A stretch of 64,000 nucleotides of DNA from Aquisphaera giovannonii (GTDB lineage Bacteria; Planctomycetota; Planctomycetia; Isosphaerales; Isosphaeraceae), in assembly GCF_008087625.1 (NCBI RefSeq), contig NZ_CP042997.1, positions 8,990,001-9,054,000 on the forward strand, read 5' to 3'. Below, one piece after another: positions 43,143 to 51,670 of this stretch. The notes below the pieces were generated by a model, which worked only from the letters and a program-made list of their open reading frames with translations, ran no database searches and was not told the DNA's origin. Position 1 is the stretch's first letter. Every line of letters starts with the position of its first letter. The translations under genes were made by a program, and so were the position numbers.

Positions 43143-44498
43143 TCAGCCGGCGGGCCGGCGACCGAGCAAGTGCTCCGCCAGGTCGCGGGCCTGGACGCGG
43201 AGCTCGCGGACGGCGGTGGTCTCCCAGAGGCCTTCCTTCAGGAGGGGGCCGATCGCGAAGACGCGATCGCTGGGGTTCCCGTCGCGGTCGAGGAGCGCCC
43301 CGGACGCCCCGGCGTCCAGTCCGAGCGCCAAGGGGCCGGGGCGGGCGATCCCGCGGCCGAAGAGCGAGCGGACGAGCATGGGGGCGCGGTCGCGGATGTC
43401 CCGCGACGGCCCCGTGCAGTTGATCAGGCGGCCGAAGGCGAGGACCTCGGAGTCGGCCCGGCCCCGGCCGCGGACGCGGACCGCGAGCGAGTCGCCGTCG
43501 GGCTCGATCGATTCGACGCGGCCCGCGACGACCCGGAGCCGGCCGGCGAGCGTCGCCGAGGCGAGCACCTCCTCGACCTCCGGCGCGATCCGGTGGCGAT
43601 GGACGTCCCATCGCGAGGCGAGGTGGCGGAGGAACCGATCGCGCTCGGGGACTTCGAGCGAACGCCAGACGTCCTGGGCCACGGGCCGGATGCCGTCGAT
43701 CACGGACCGCCAGTCGCCCCCCTCGGACCGGCATCGATCGGCCTCGGCCCGGACGGTCCGCAGCAGCGCCCGGGCCGTCGCCGGCCTCCCCGCGGCCAGC
43801 ACGTGCGGGCGGGGCGGGCCGGCCGACGGGCGGTGGGCCTGGGGCAAGGAGCCATGCCGCGAGATCGCCACGATCGGGCCGCGATGCCCCTTCGCCATTG
43901 CCTCGACGACGAGGTCCACCGCGGTCAGGCCGGTGCCGATCAGGCCGATCGGCTCGTCCCCGGCCAGCCCGTCGAGCGCGCCGGGCTCCCACGGGTTGGG
44001 GACGTAGCCGCGCAGGCCGGGCGTAATGGCCATGCCGGCGGGCTCGCCGGGCGGCGGGTTGCCCAGGGCCAGGACGACGCGCTCGGCCTCGATGGCGCGG
44101 CCGCCGGAGGTCCGCAGCACCAGCCGCGGGCCGGCCTCGAGGTCCACGACCTCGTCGCGGATGAGGTCCACCCGCCCCGTCGAGGCCGCGTCCCCGAGGA
44201 GGCCCGCGAGGTAGTCGCCGTAGGTCATCCGGGGCGCGAACGTGCCCGCGCCGGCCTCCGGGTCCCGGCCCCTCAGCCAGTCGAGGAAGTGCGACGGCTC
44301 GTCCGGCAGCGCGCTCATCAGGCCCGCCGGGACGTTGAGCAGGTGACGCTCGCAACGCGAGCCGTAGGCCGCGCCCCGCGCGAGGCGGTCCCCCTTCTCG
44401 GCGAGGACGACGCGCACGCCCCCGGCCCTCGCCAGGTGGACGGCCACCATCGTGCCGCTGAACCCCCCGCCGACGATCGCCACCCTCAGCTCTTCCAT
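43143..44498 (-). CDS. FAD/NAD(P)-binding oxidoreductase
   Basis: The 451-residue protein begins LRVAIVGGGFSGTMVAVHLA, a dinucleotide-binding Rossmann motif, followed by an acidic strand end and ERHLLNVPAGLMS. A second GxG motif (IGLIGTGLTAVDLV) lies near 190. This fits the FAD-NAD(P)-binding (NAD_binding_9) group, often single-component oxidoreductases. The ATG at 44498 is preceded by GGAGGAAGTC. It overlaps the end of the cysteine dioxygenase gene by 13 bases, so the two are likely co-translated. A role in sulphur amino acid oxidation is inferred from that pairing only. Confidence 0.85.
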   Translation of the reverse strand: MEELRVAIVGGGFSGTMVAVHLARAGGVRVVLAEKGDRLARGAAYGSRCERHLLNVPAGLMSALPDEPSHFLDWLRGRDPEAGAGTFAPRMTYGDYLAGLLGDAASTGRVDLIRDEVVDLEAGPRLVLRTSGGRAIEAERVVLALGNPPPGEPAGMAITPGLRGYVPNPWEPGALDGLAGDEPIGLIGTGLTAVDLVVEAMAKGHRGPIVAISRHGSLPQAHRPSAGPPRPHVLAAGRPATARALLRTVRAEADRCRSEGGDWRSVIDGIRPVAQDVWRSLEVPERDRFLRHLASRWDVHRHRIAPEVEEVLASATLAGRLRVVAGRVESIEPDGDSLAVRVRGRGRADSEVLAFGRLINCTGPSRDIRDRAPMLVRSLFGRGIARPGPLALGLDAGASGALLDRDGNPSDRVFAIGPLLKEGLWETTAVRELRVQARDLAEHLLGRRPAG

Positions 44499-45097
44499 GA
44501 CTTCCTCCGCGAAGGACGGGCCGGGGCGATCGGGCCGGCGGCCGGATGGGCCAGGTCCACCCGGACGGTCGCCGGGCGTTCCTGGATCAGGCGGTCGTTG
44601 GCCGCGAGCGTCGTCTCGTCGAGCGCGTGATAGCGCCACCCTGACGGGGGCGGCGAGTACACGTGGAGCGTCACGAGGTCCTCGCCCGGGGCCTGGAGGT
44701 TCGCGAGCTGGTGCGTGCAGCCTCCGCAGCAGCCGATGACCGCCCCCGCCGCGGACGACTCCGCGCGGACCGGCGCGAGCTGCCCGCTGGCGGCCCGCCG
44801 ATAGCGAGTCTCCGTCGCCTCCCCGTGGACCACGAGCACCACGCATGAGGATCCGTGATGGTCGTGGATCGGGCTGGCCTGCCCGCTCCGCCAGCACATC
44901 ACGAACGCCTCGTAATGCGGCCGGGAATGGATCGCGGCACGGCGGTAGGCCCGGTCGTCGAAGCCGATCGCGTCGGCCAGGTCCTCGACGCTCAGGTCCA
45001 ACCCGGCCAGGCCCTGTTTCAGGACCGCCAGCGGGATGGCCCGTTCGTGCGCATCCCACAGCCGGAGAAGCTCCGCGAGTCGCGAACGCCCATCCAT
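44486..45097 (-). CDS. Cysteine dioxygenase family protein
   Basis: The 203-residue cupin has the iron ligands of cysteine dioxygenase: His78 and His80 in SPIHDHHGSS and His129 in CTHQLANL. Arg59 (HSRPHYEAF) matches the Arg that binds the cysteine carboxylate, which favours cysteine over 3-mercaptopropionate. Cys85 and Tyr147 sit where eukaryotic enzymes form the Cys-Tyr crosslink; most bacterial enzymes lack that Cys. The reaction is cysteine plus oxygen to cysteine sulfinate. It overlaps the FAD oxidoreductase downstream and lies next to a LysR regulator on the same strand. Confidence 0.88.
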   Translation of the reverse strand: MDGRSRLAELLRLWDAHERAIPLAVLKQGLAGLDLSVEDLADAIGFDDRAYRRAAIHSRPHYEAFVMCWRSGQASPIHDHHGSSCVVLVVHGEATETRYRRAASGQLAPVRAESSAAGAVIGCCGGCTHQLANLQAPGEDLVTLHVYSPPPSGWRYHALDETTLAANDRLIQERPATVRVDLAHPAAGPIAPARPSRRKSWKS

Positions 45098-45213
45098 GAC
45101 CTACCTCCATGCCCCGGTCGCCACGCGACGACATGCCCGCGATCAGACGCCTTCGCATCCCGGCCCGACCTGAGATGCCTCTCCTATCGTGAAACGGTTC
45201 GCCGGCCTAGAGG

Positions 45214-45238
45214 AATTCCCACCAAATCAGTAGGAATT
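45214..45238. promoter_or_regulatory. Possible LysR operator upstream of cysteine dioxygenase
   Basis: AATTCC at 45214-45219 and GGAATT at 45233-45238 form a dyad separated by 13 bases in a low-GC patch, about 120 bp before the dioxygenase start. The same GGAATT core occurs twice upstream of the LysR gene. Binding is not shown. Confidence 0.35.
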
Positions 45239-45314
45239 ATGACCGCGAGAGGCGATTTCGTCGGTCGCAGGTAAAGATTCGCGGCGGGTACCGCAGGGGG
45301 CGGTCGGGGCCGGC

Positions 45315-46229
45315 TCAGTTGAGGTGGGACTCTGGGTCCAGGCCCACTTCCGCCAGCAGCTCGCGGGCGAAGGCCAGGGCGGCCGGGGAGAGGCTCCGGT
45401 CGGAGAGCCAGGCGAGGCCGGAGTCGAAGGCCAGCGGCGGCGCGTCGAGCTCGAGGGTCGCGAATTCGCCGGAGCGGAGCTCCGCGCGGACGCTGGCCGG
45501 ATGGACCAGGGAGACGGCATCCCCCTCGCGGATCATCGCCTTGACCATCGTCATCGAGGTCGTGTCGATCTTCCGGGCCAGCACCGACGGGTGGGCCCTC
45601 GTCCCGGCCTCCAGCCATCGCAGGATCGACTCGGGCATGTGCGGGCCGATCAGGGGGTATGCCAGGAGCGCCGCGCGCCCGGGCTTCTCGCGCAGGGCGA
45701 GCGGATGGCCGGCGCGGCACACCCAGATCCCGGGCTGGGACGGGAACTCGACGACGCGGAATTCTCGGCGTCCCCGCACCGGCTCGCTATTGGCGACCGA
45801 GAGGTCGATGCGGCCGCTCCGCAGCGCCTCGGGCAGGGCCTCCCAGGGCTCGACGTGGAGCGTGATCCGGAGGCCCGGGTGCGCGCGGAGCACGCGCCCG
45901 GCCACCTGGCCGAACCAGACGTCCGCCGCATACGGGCCGGCGCCCACCGACAGCTCGCCGGCGTCCAGGGCCGTCGTCTGCTCGATCGCCCGGGCCAGCC
46001 CGTCGATGGCGTCCACGACCTGCCGGGCCGCCTTCGCGGCGAGCGTGCCGAAGACGGTCGGGGCCACGGCCTTGCCGTGGCGGTCGAAGAGCCGCACCCC
46101 CAGCTCCCGCTCGATCCCCTGGATGCTCTTCGAAAGCGCCGGCTGCGTGACCCGCAGCGATTCGGCCGCCTTATGGAAATTCCCGCATTCGACCAGCGCC
46201 AGCACATGGCGGAACTGCCTCGCCTCCAC
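45315..46229 (-). CDS. LysR-family transcriptional regulator
   Basis: The 304-residue protein has the N-terminal winged helix (FRHVLALVECGNFHKAAESL, RVTQPALSKSIQGIERELG) and a LysR substrate-binding domain (about 90-295, GELSVGAGPYAADVWFGQVA). The GTG start is preceded by GGGAGGAATCGGC. It lies 218 bp upstream of the cysteine dioxygenase gene on the same strand, so it may control that operon in response to a sulphur or other small metabolite. The effector is unknown. The other side is divergent from the SnoaL-type gene at 46416. Confidence 0.9.
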   Translation of the reverse strand: MEARQFRHVLALVECGNFHKAAESLRVTQPALSKSIQGIERELGVRLFDRHGKAVAPTVFGTLAAKAARQVVDAIDGLARAIEQTTALDAGELSVGAGPYAADVWFGQVAGRVLRAHPGLRITLHVEPWEALPEALRSGRIDLSVANSEPVRGRREFRVVEFPSQPGIWVCRAGHPLALREKPGRAALLAYPLIGPHMPESILRWLEAGTRAHPSVLARKIDTTSMTMVKAMIREGDAVSLVHPASVRAELRSGEFATLELDAPPLAFDSGLAWLSDRSLSPAALAFARELLAEVGLDPESHLN

Positions 46230-46265
46230 GCCGATTCCTCCCGATCATCGCCCCGATAACTCCCA

Positions 46266-46295
46266 GGAATTTCTCGTGACGGGCCCTGGAATTCC
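46266..46295. promoter_or_regulatory. Paired GGAATT motifs upstream of LysR gene
   Basis: GGAATT at 46266-46271 and GGAATTCC at 46288-46295 recur 37-66 bases before the LysR start. They match the core found before the dioxygenase gene, which would fit autoregulation. It is a weak motif and could be chance. Confidence 0.3.
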
Positions 46296-46415
46296 GGGAA
46301 GCGGAGATTATAACTGAGCAATCGTGATGACATCGAATGAGACGATTCCATCACGACTACGACGGATCGCGAGGACGCGAGACACCGAAGTTCGCCCCCT
46401 TGGTGAGGCCACATC

Positions 46416-47420
46416 ATGAGACCGCTCCATCCCCGGCCGCGGGCCGCCCGCTCGCGCCTGCTCCTGGCCGCGGGGTTCGTCGCCATCGCGTGGGGCCTGC
46501 CGGCCGCCGCGTCGGATGCCGATGGCCCGGCGAACGAGGAGGCCGCCATCCGGGCCGTCGACGAGGCGTTCGTCCGCAAGTTCAACGAGGGCGACGCGAA
46601 GGCGATCGCCGCCCTGCACACCGCCGACGCCGAGGCCGTGGAGGCCGACGGCGCCCGGTATCGCGGCCGCGACCTGATCGAGCGCAGCTACGCGGACACC
46701 TTCGCGGCCGAGAAGGGCGCGAAGATCCAGCTCGACGTCGCCTCGATCCAGTTCCTCTCGCCGACCGTCGCGAAGGAGGAAGGGCGGACGATCATCGCCC
46801 CCGCGAAGGGCGCCCCCGTCTCGCGCTTCTACACGGTGCTCTACGTCAAGCAGGACGACCGCTGGCTCATGGCGAGCGTCCGCGAGGAGTCCGACCCGCA
46901 GGTCCCGCCCAGGGAGCGGATCAAGGAGCTCGAATGGATGGTCGGCGAGTGGGTGGACGACGCCCCCGACTCGCAGTCGAAGGTCACCTGCCGGTTCTCC
47001 GACGACGGGAACTTCCTGCTCCGCGACCTGACCGTCCGGAGGGCGGGCAAGGTCATCCTCAGCGGCACCCAGCGCGTGGCGTGGGACCCGGTGACGGGCG
47101 AGTTCCGCTCCTGGGAGTTCGACTCCCAGGGGGGCTTCGGCGAGGCCACCTGGAGCCGCGACGGCGACCGCTGGGTCGTCAAGGAGCGGGGCGTCCGGCC
47201 GGAGGGGGCGACGGCCTCCTCGACCCGCGTGCTGACCCGGCTCCGCCCCGACATTGTGAAGTGGACGCTCTCCGACCGCGTGATCTCCGGCCAGGCCGTG
47301 CCGGGCGAGGTCGGCTCCATGCTGACCCGCGTCCCGCCCGCCCCCAGCCTGGGCGGCACGCCGACCGCGGCTCCTACCACGACGACCGCGACTCCTGCGA
47401 ACGAGAGGGGTGACCGATGA
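46416..47420 (+). CDS. Secreted SnoaL/SgcJ-type protein with second beta domain
   Basis: The 334-residue protein has a signal peptide (about 1-33, ending AAAS). A SnoaL-like domain follows (about 40-150) with the pattern AIRAVDEAFVRKFNEGDAKA, LHTADAEAVEADG and RFYTVLYVKQDDRW. A second domain (about 165-300) begins IKELEWMVGEWVDD and is beta-rich. SnoaL folds form a cone that can bind or isomerise small molecules; many secreted forms have unknown roles. The tail is Thr/Ala/Pro-rich. Its end overlaps the next gene by four bases. Confidence 0.8.
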   Translation: MRPLHPRPRAARSRLLLAAGFVAIAWGLPAAASDADGPANEEAAIRAVDEAFVRKFNEGDAKAIAALHTADAEAVEADGARYRGRDLIERSYADTFAAEKGAKIQLDVASIQFLSPTVAKEEGRTIIAPAKGAPVSRFYTVLYVKQDDRWLMASVREESDPQVPPRERIKELEWMVGEWVDDAPDSQSKVTCRFSDDGNFLLRDLTVRRAGKVILSGTQRVAWDPVTGEFRSWEFDSQGGFGEATWSRDGDRWVVKERGVRPEGATASSTRVLTRLRPDIVKWTLSDRVISGQAVPGEVGSMLTRVPPAPSLGGTPTAAPTTTTATPANERGDR

Positions 47421-49186
47421 CCCGCGACGGATTCCGGATTCTGGGTGCGGTCGCGCTGGCCGCGGCCCTCGCGAGCGGCGCGGCCCACGGCCGCGGGTTC
47501 GGCGGCGGGGGCCGGGGCTTCGGCGGCGGCGGCTACGGCGGCGGCGGCTACGGCGGCGGCTACCGCGGCGGCATGGGGGGCGGCTACGGGGGCGGCGGGG
47601 CCTACCGGGGCGGCTATGGAGGCGGAGGCGCCTACCATGAGAGTGCCGGGGCCTACCACGGGAGCTACGGCGGCGAGGCCTACGGCGGCCACGCCTCGTA
47701 CGGCGCCACGGGGGCCTACGGGGGCACGGCCGAGCGGTCCGGGGGCGCCTACCGCGGCTACAACCCCTATTCCGGGGTGAGCCAGGCCGGCGGGTACCGG
47801 ACGGGCTCGTACACCGGGTCGAGGGGCGGCAGCGTCGATTACGCCGCGGGAGGGCGGGCCGCGGCCGGGCCGGGCGGCGGCGAGGCCGCGAGGGGCGCGG
47901 GGGCCGTCCAGGTGACGACGCCGGGCGGGAGGACGTACACGGACGCCGGCCGGGTCGGCGGCGTGCAGGGCCCCGGCGGGAACGCCGCCGTCGGGCGATC
48001 CAACGTCGGGGCCATCTCCGGGCCGAATGGGACCGCCGTGGCTGGCTCCCGCACCGGCGCCGCGGGGTACAACGGCTACGGGGCCTACGGCCACAACGCC
48101 TACGGGGCCTATCACTCCGGCTGGGTGAACGGGGCCTGGAACGGCCACGGCGCCGCCGCCTGGGGCTGGCACGACCCGTACTGGGGCGCCATGGGCACGG
48201 GCCTGGGTTGGGGGCTGCCGGCCTGGGGCTACGGCTCCTCGCTCTACGGCATGGGATACATGCCCTATTCCAACCCGTACTACGGCGCGGGGCTCGGCGG
48301 GATCGGGGCCGGCGGCGGCTCGTACGACTACTCGCAGCCGATCGACACCAGCAGCCCGCCCGCCGCCCAGGACGTCACGAGCCAGTCCGTCTCCACCTTC
48401 GACGCGGCCCGCGGATCGTTCCGCCAGGGGGACTACGCCGGGGCGCTCCAGCAGGCGGACTCCGCGCTCTCCCAGACCCCGTCCGACACGGCCCTCCACG
48501 AGTTCCGGGCCCTCTGCCTCTTCGCGCTCCAGCGGTACGACGAGGCCGCCGCGTCCCTCTACGCCGTCCTCTCGGTCGGCCCGGGATGGGACTGGGCGAC
48601 CCTGATCGGGCTCTATCCGGACGTCGGCACCTACACGGCGCAGGTCCGCGCCCTGGAGGCCGCCTGCAAGGCCTCGCCGACCTCGGCCTCGGACCGCTTC
48701 GTGCTCGCCTATCACTACCTGACGCAGGGCCACACCGACGCGGCCGTGAACATGCTCCGCGCGGTGGTCGGGCTCAAGCCCGACGACAGCCTCTCGGCCA
48801 AGCTGCTGACCATCCTCTCGCCGCCCGCGACGCCCTCGGCCCCGGCCGCGGCGACGAGCGTGGCCGCGGCCCCGGCGAGCCCGGCCCAGCCGGCGAGCCC
48901 GCCCGCGGGGGCGACGATCGCCGGGACGTGGACCGCCCAGCCGGCCGCCGACACGGCCATCACGCTGGACATCAAGCCCGACGGCCCGTTCACCTGGGGC
49001 GTCACGAAGGGGGGACAGACCCGGACCTTCTCCGGCCAATCGAGCTTCGGCTCGGAGCTCCTGACCCTCTCCCAGGCCAACGGCCCCGCTCTGGTCGGCC
49101 GGGTGACCTGGGCCGACCCGACGCACATGACCTTCCGGGTCGCCGGCGACGGGCCGAGCGACCCCGGCCTGACCTTCTCGAAGTGA
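47417..49186 (+). CDS. Secreted Gly/Tyr-rich protein with TPR-like and C-terminal domain
   Basis: The 589-residue protein has a signal peptide (about 1-25) and then a long Gly/Tyr-rich region (about 26-310; many GGGYGGG and GGAY repeats). A helical TPR-like part follows (about 325-460: FRQGDYAGALQQADSALS, HYLTQGHTDAAVNML). A small beta domain closes the chain (about 495-589, IAGTWTAQPAADTAITLDI). Gly/Tyr-rich exported proteins often form surface or matrix material. It is coupled to the SnoaL-type gene upstream (ATGA overlap) and precedes a sulfatase on the same strand. The role is inference. Confidence 0.8.
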   Translation: MTRDGFRILGAVALAAALASGAAHGRGFGGGGRGFGGGGYGGGGYGGGYRGGMGGGYGGGGAYRGGYGGGGAYHESAGAYHGSYGGEAYGGHASYGATGAYGGTAERSGGAYRGYNPYSGVSQAGGYRTGSYTGSRGGSVDYAAGGRAAAGPGGGEAARGAGAVQVTTPGGRTYTDAGRVGGVQGPGGNAAVGRSNVGAISGPNGTAVAGSRTGAAGYNGYGAYGHNAYGAYHSGWVNGAWNGHGAAAWGWHDPYWGAMGTGLGWGLPAWGYGSSLYGMGYMPYSNPYYGAGLGGIGAGGGSYDYSQPIDTSSPPAAQDVTSQSVSTFDAARGSFRQGDYAGALQQADSALSQTPSDTALHEFRALCLFALQRYDEAAASLYAVLSVGPGWDWATLIGLYPDVGTYTAQVRALEAACKASPTSASDRFVLAYHYLTQGHTDAAVNMLRAVVGLKPDDSLSAKLLTILSPPATPSAPAAATSVAAAPASPAQPASPPAGATIAGTWTAQPAADTAITLDIKPDGPFTWGVTKGGQTRTFSGQSSFGSELLTLSQANGPALVGRVTWADPTHMTFRVAGDGPSDPGLTFSK

Positions 49187-49248
49187 TCCCCCGACCCACG
49201 ACGCCCGACCGGGCGGGCCCAGGCACCGAGGCAGGTACGGAGCTTCCC

Positions 49249-51654
49249 ATGCGAATCGGATCCCTGAGGACCGCCCTCGCGGCGACCGCCCTGGCGGCGG
49301 GCGTCGGAATCGCCGGCGCGCAGCAGGACGACCGCCCGCGATCGGCCCTGCCGGTGCCGGACGCGCCCTTCGGCGGCGTCAGCAATCGCACACTCGCCGG
49401 CTCCCGGCCGGACTACCCGACGCCGGTCGCGGCCCCGAAGGGGGCCCCCAACGTCCTCCTCGTCCTGATCGACGATGCCGGCTTCGGCAACCCGTCGACC
49501 TTCGGCGGCCCCTGCCAGACGCCCACGCTCTCGAAGCTCGCGTCCCAGGGGCTCCGCTACAACCGCTTCCACGTCACGGCGCTCTGCTCGCCGACGCGGG
49601 CCGCCCTGCTCTCCGGCCGGAATCACCACGCGGTCGGGTTCGGGTCCATCGCCGAGTTCGCCGGCGGCTGGCCCGGCTACAACGCGACCTGGCCCAAGAG
49701 CGCCGCGGGCGTCGCGCAGATCCTCCAGGCCAACGGCTACTCGACGGCCGCCTTCGGCAAGTGGCACCTCACGCCCGACGACCAGCAGGGGGCCGCCGGC
49801 CCGTTCGACCGCTGGCCCTGCGGGCTCGGCTTCGACTACTTCTACGGCTTCCTCGGCGGCGCCTCCGGGCAGTACGACCCGGTGCTCGCGGAGAACAACA
49901 AGGTCATCGGCGTGCCGAAGGGGAAGGGCTACTACCTCCCGGACGACCTCACCGACCGCACCATCACCTGGATCCACGACCAGAAGATCCAGGCCCCGGA
50001 CAGGCCGTTCTTCATCTACTACGCCACCGGCGCCACGCACTCGCCGCACCACGTCCCGAAGGAGTGGGCCGACCGCTACAAGGGCAAGTTCGACCAGGGC
50101 TGGGACAGGCTCCGGGAGGAGACGTTCGCCCGCCAGAAGGCGCTCGGCGTGATCCCCGCCAACGCGAAGCTCACGCCCCGCGACCCGGCCTTCCCCGCCT
50201 GGGATGGCCTCTCGCCGGACGAGAAGAAGCTCTACGCCCGCCAGATGGAGGTGTACGCCGGGTTCCAGGAGAACACCGATCATCAGGTCGGCCGGGTGGT
50301 CGAGGCCCTCGAGGCGATGGGCCAGGCCGACAACACGCTGGTTCTCTATATCTGGGGCGACAACGGCTCGAGCATGGAGGGGACGGAGACCGGCACCTTC
50401 AACGAGCTGACCACCCTCAGCGGCATCCCGCTGACGCCCGGGCAGCAGATGAAGCTGATGGACGCCTACGGCGGCATCGACGCCTGGGGCGGGCCCGTCA
50501 TGCAGCCGCACTTCGCCTGCGCCTGGGCGTGGGCCGGGAACACCCCCTTCCGGTGGGGCAAGCAGGTGGCCTCGCACCTGGGCGGCACCCGCAACCCGAT
50601 GGTCGTCTCGTGGCCGAGGCGGATCCGGGACCGCGGCGGCATCCGCAGCCAGTTCAGCCACGTCATCGACGTCACCCCGACGATCCTGGAGGCGGCCGGC
50701 ATCGCGGCGCCCTCGCGGTTCAACGGGATCGAGCAGATGCCCATCCACGGGACCAGCTTCGCCTACACGTTCGACGACGCCGCGGCGAAGGAGCGGCACA
50801 CGCAGCAGTACTTCGAGATCTTCGGCAACCGCGCCCTCTACAAGGACGGCTGGATCGCCTGCGCCCGGATCGACCGCATCCCCTGGAGGCTGGACCCCGC
50901 CACGGCCGCCCGGCTCGCCCCCGGCAAGTATGACCCGGAGCAGGATCGGTGGGAGCTCTACAACCTGGCCGAGGACTTCTCCGAGTCCGAGGACCTCGCC
51001 GCGAAGTATCCGGAGAAGCTCCGCGAGTTGCAGCAACTGTTCTGGCAGGACGCGGAGACGTACCACGTCACGCCGCTGCTGGCGGGGTTCTCCAAGTTCT
51101 TCGGGATCAACCCGCCGCAGGCGGGCCGGAAGTCGTATGCGTTCTTCCCCGACAGCGAGAACATCGGCTCGGGGATGATCCCGCCGATCTACAACGAGTC
51201 GTACTCGATCGCGGCGGACGTCGAGGTCCCCGAGGCCGGCGCCGAGGGGGTGATCGTGGCCGAGTCGGACGTCATGGGCGGCTTCTCGCTGTATGTCCAG
51301 GACCGCAAGCTGAAGTACACCTACAGCTTCCTGGGGCTCCAGGTGGAGACGCTCGCCGCGGCGGAAGACCTGCCGGCGGGCCGAGTGAAGATCCGGCTCG
51401 AATTCGCCGCGGACGAGCCCGGCAAGCTCGGCACCGGAGGCCGGAACCGACTGTTCGTCGGGGATCGCCTAGTCGCGGAGGGCCGCCTGGAGCATACTTG
51501 TCCGATGCGATTCACGACCTACGCGGGGATGGACATCGGCAAGGACAACGGCGAGCCCGTGGTCCCCTCGTACGCGGCGAGGTCGCCCTTCGCGTTCACG
51601 GGGAAGATCGGGGCCGTGGTCTTCGACCTCGGGCCCGCGGCCGCCCCCCGCTGA
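49249..51654 (+). CDS. Arylsulfatase-type sulfatase
   Basis: The 801-residue exported protein (signal about 1-24) has the sulfatase signature CSPTRAALLSGR with Cys113, which is converted to formylglycine. It also has the metal-binding NVLLVLIDDAGFG (Asp75, Asp76), FGKWHL and IWGDNGSS. It should hydrolyse sulfate esters, probably of polysaccharides, in the periplasm. The C-terminal 180 residues add a beta-rich domain. Sulfatases are abundant in planctomycetes. The ATG at 49249 fits the signal peptide; longer frames upstream overlap the previous gene. The channel-like gene follows after 16 bp. Confidence 0.92.
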   Translation: MRIGSLRTALAATALAAGVGIAGAQQDDRPRSALPVPDAPFGGVSNRTLAGSRPDYPTPVAAPKGAPNVLLVLIDDAGFGNPSTFGGPCQTPTLSKLASQGLRYNRFHVTALCSPTRAALLSGRNHHAVGFGSIAEFAGGWPGYNATWPKSAAGVAQILQANGYSTAAFGKWHLTPDDQQGAAGPFDRWPCGLGFDYFYGFLGGASGQYDPVLAENNKVIGVPKGKGYYLPDDLTDRTITWIHDQKIQAPDRPFFIYYATGATHSPHHVPKEWADRYKGKFDQGWDRLREETFARQKALGVIPANAKLTPRDPAFPAWDGLSPDEKKLYARQMEVYAGFQENTDHQVGRVVEALEAMGQADNTLVLYIWGDNGSSMEGTETGTFNELTTLSGIPLTPGQQMKLMDAYGGIDAWGGPVMQPHFACAWAWAGNTPFRWGKQVASHLGGTRNPMVVSWPRRIRDRGGIRSQFSHVIDVTPTILEAAGIAAPSRFNGIEQMPIHGTSFAYTFDDAAAKERHTQQYFEIFGNRALYKDGWIACARIDRIPWRLDPATAARLAPGKYDPEQDRWELYNLAEDFSESEDLAAKYPEKLRELQQLFWQDAETYHVTPLLAGFSKFFGINPPQAGRKSYAFFPDSENIGSGMIPPIYNESYSIAADVEVPEAGAEGVIVAESDVMGGFSLYVQDRKLKYTYSFLGLQVETLAAAEDLPAGRVKIRLEFAADEPGKLGTGGRNRLFVGDRLVAEGRLEHTCPMRFTTYAGMDIGKDNGEPVVPSYAARSPFAFTGKIGAVVFDLGPAAAPR

Positions 51655-51670
51655 GCCCCCGGAGAGCCCG

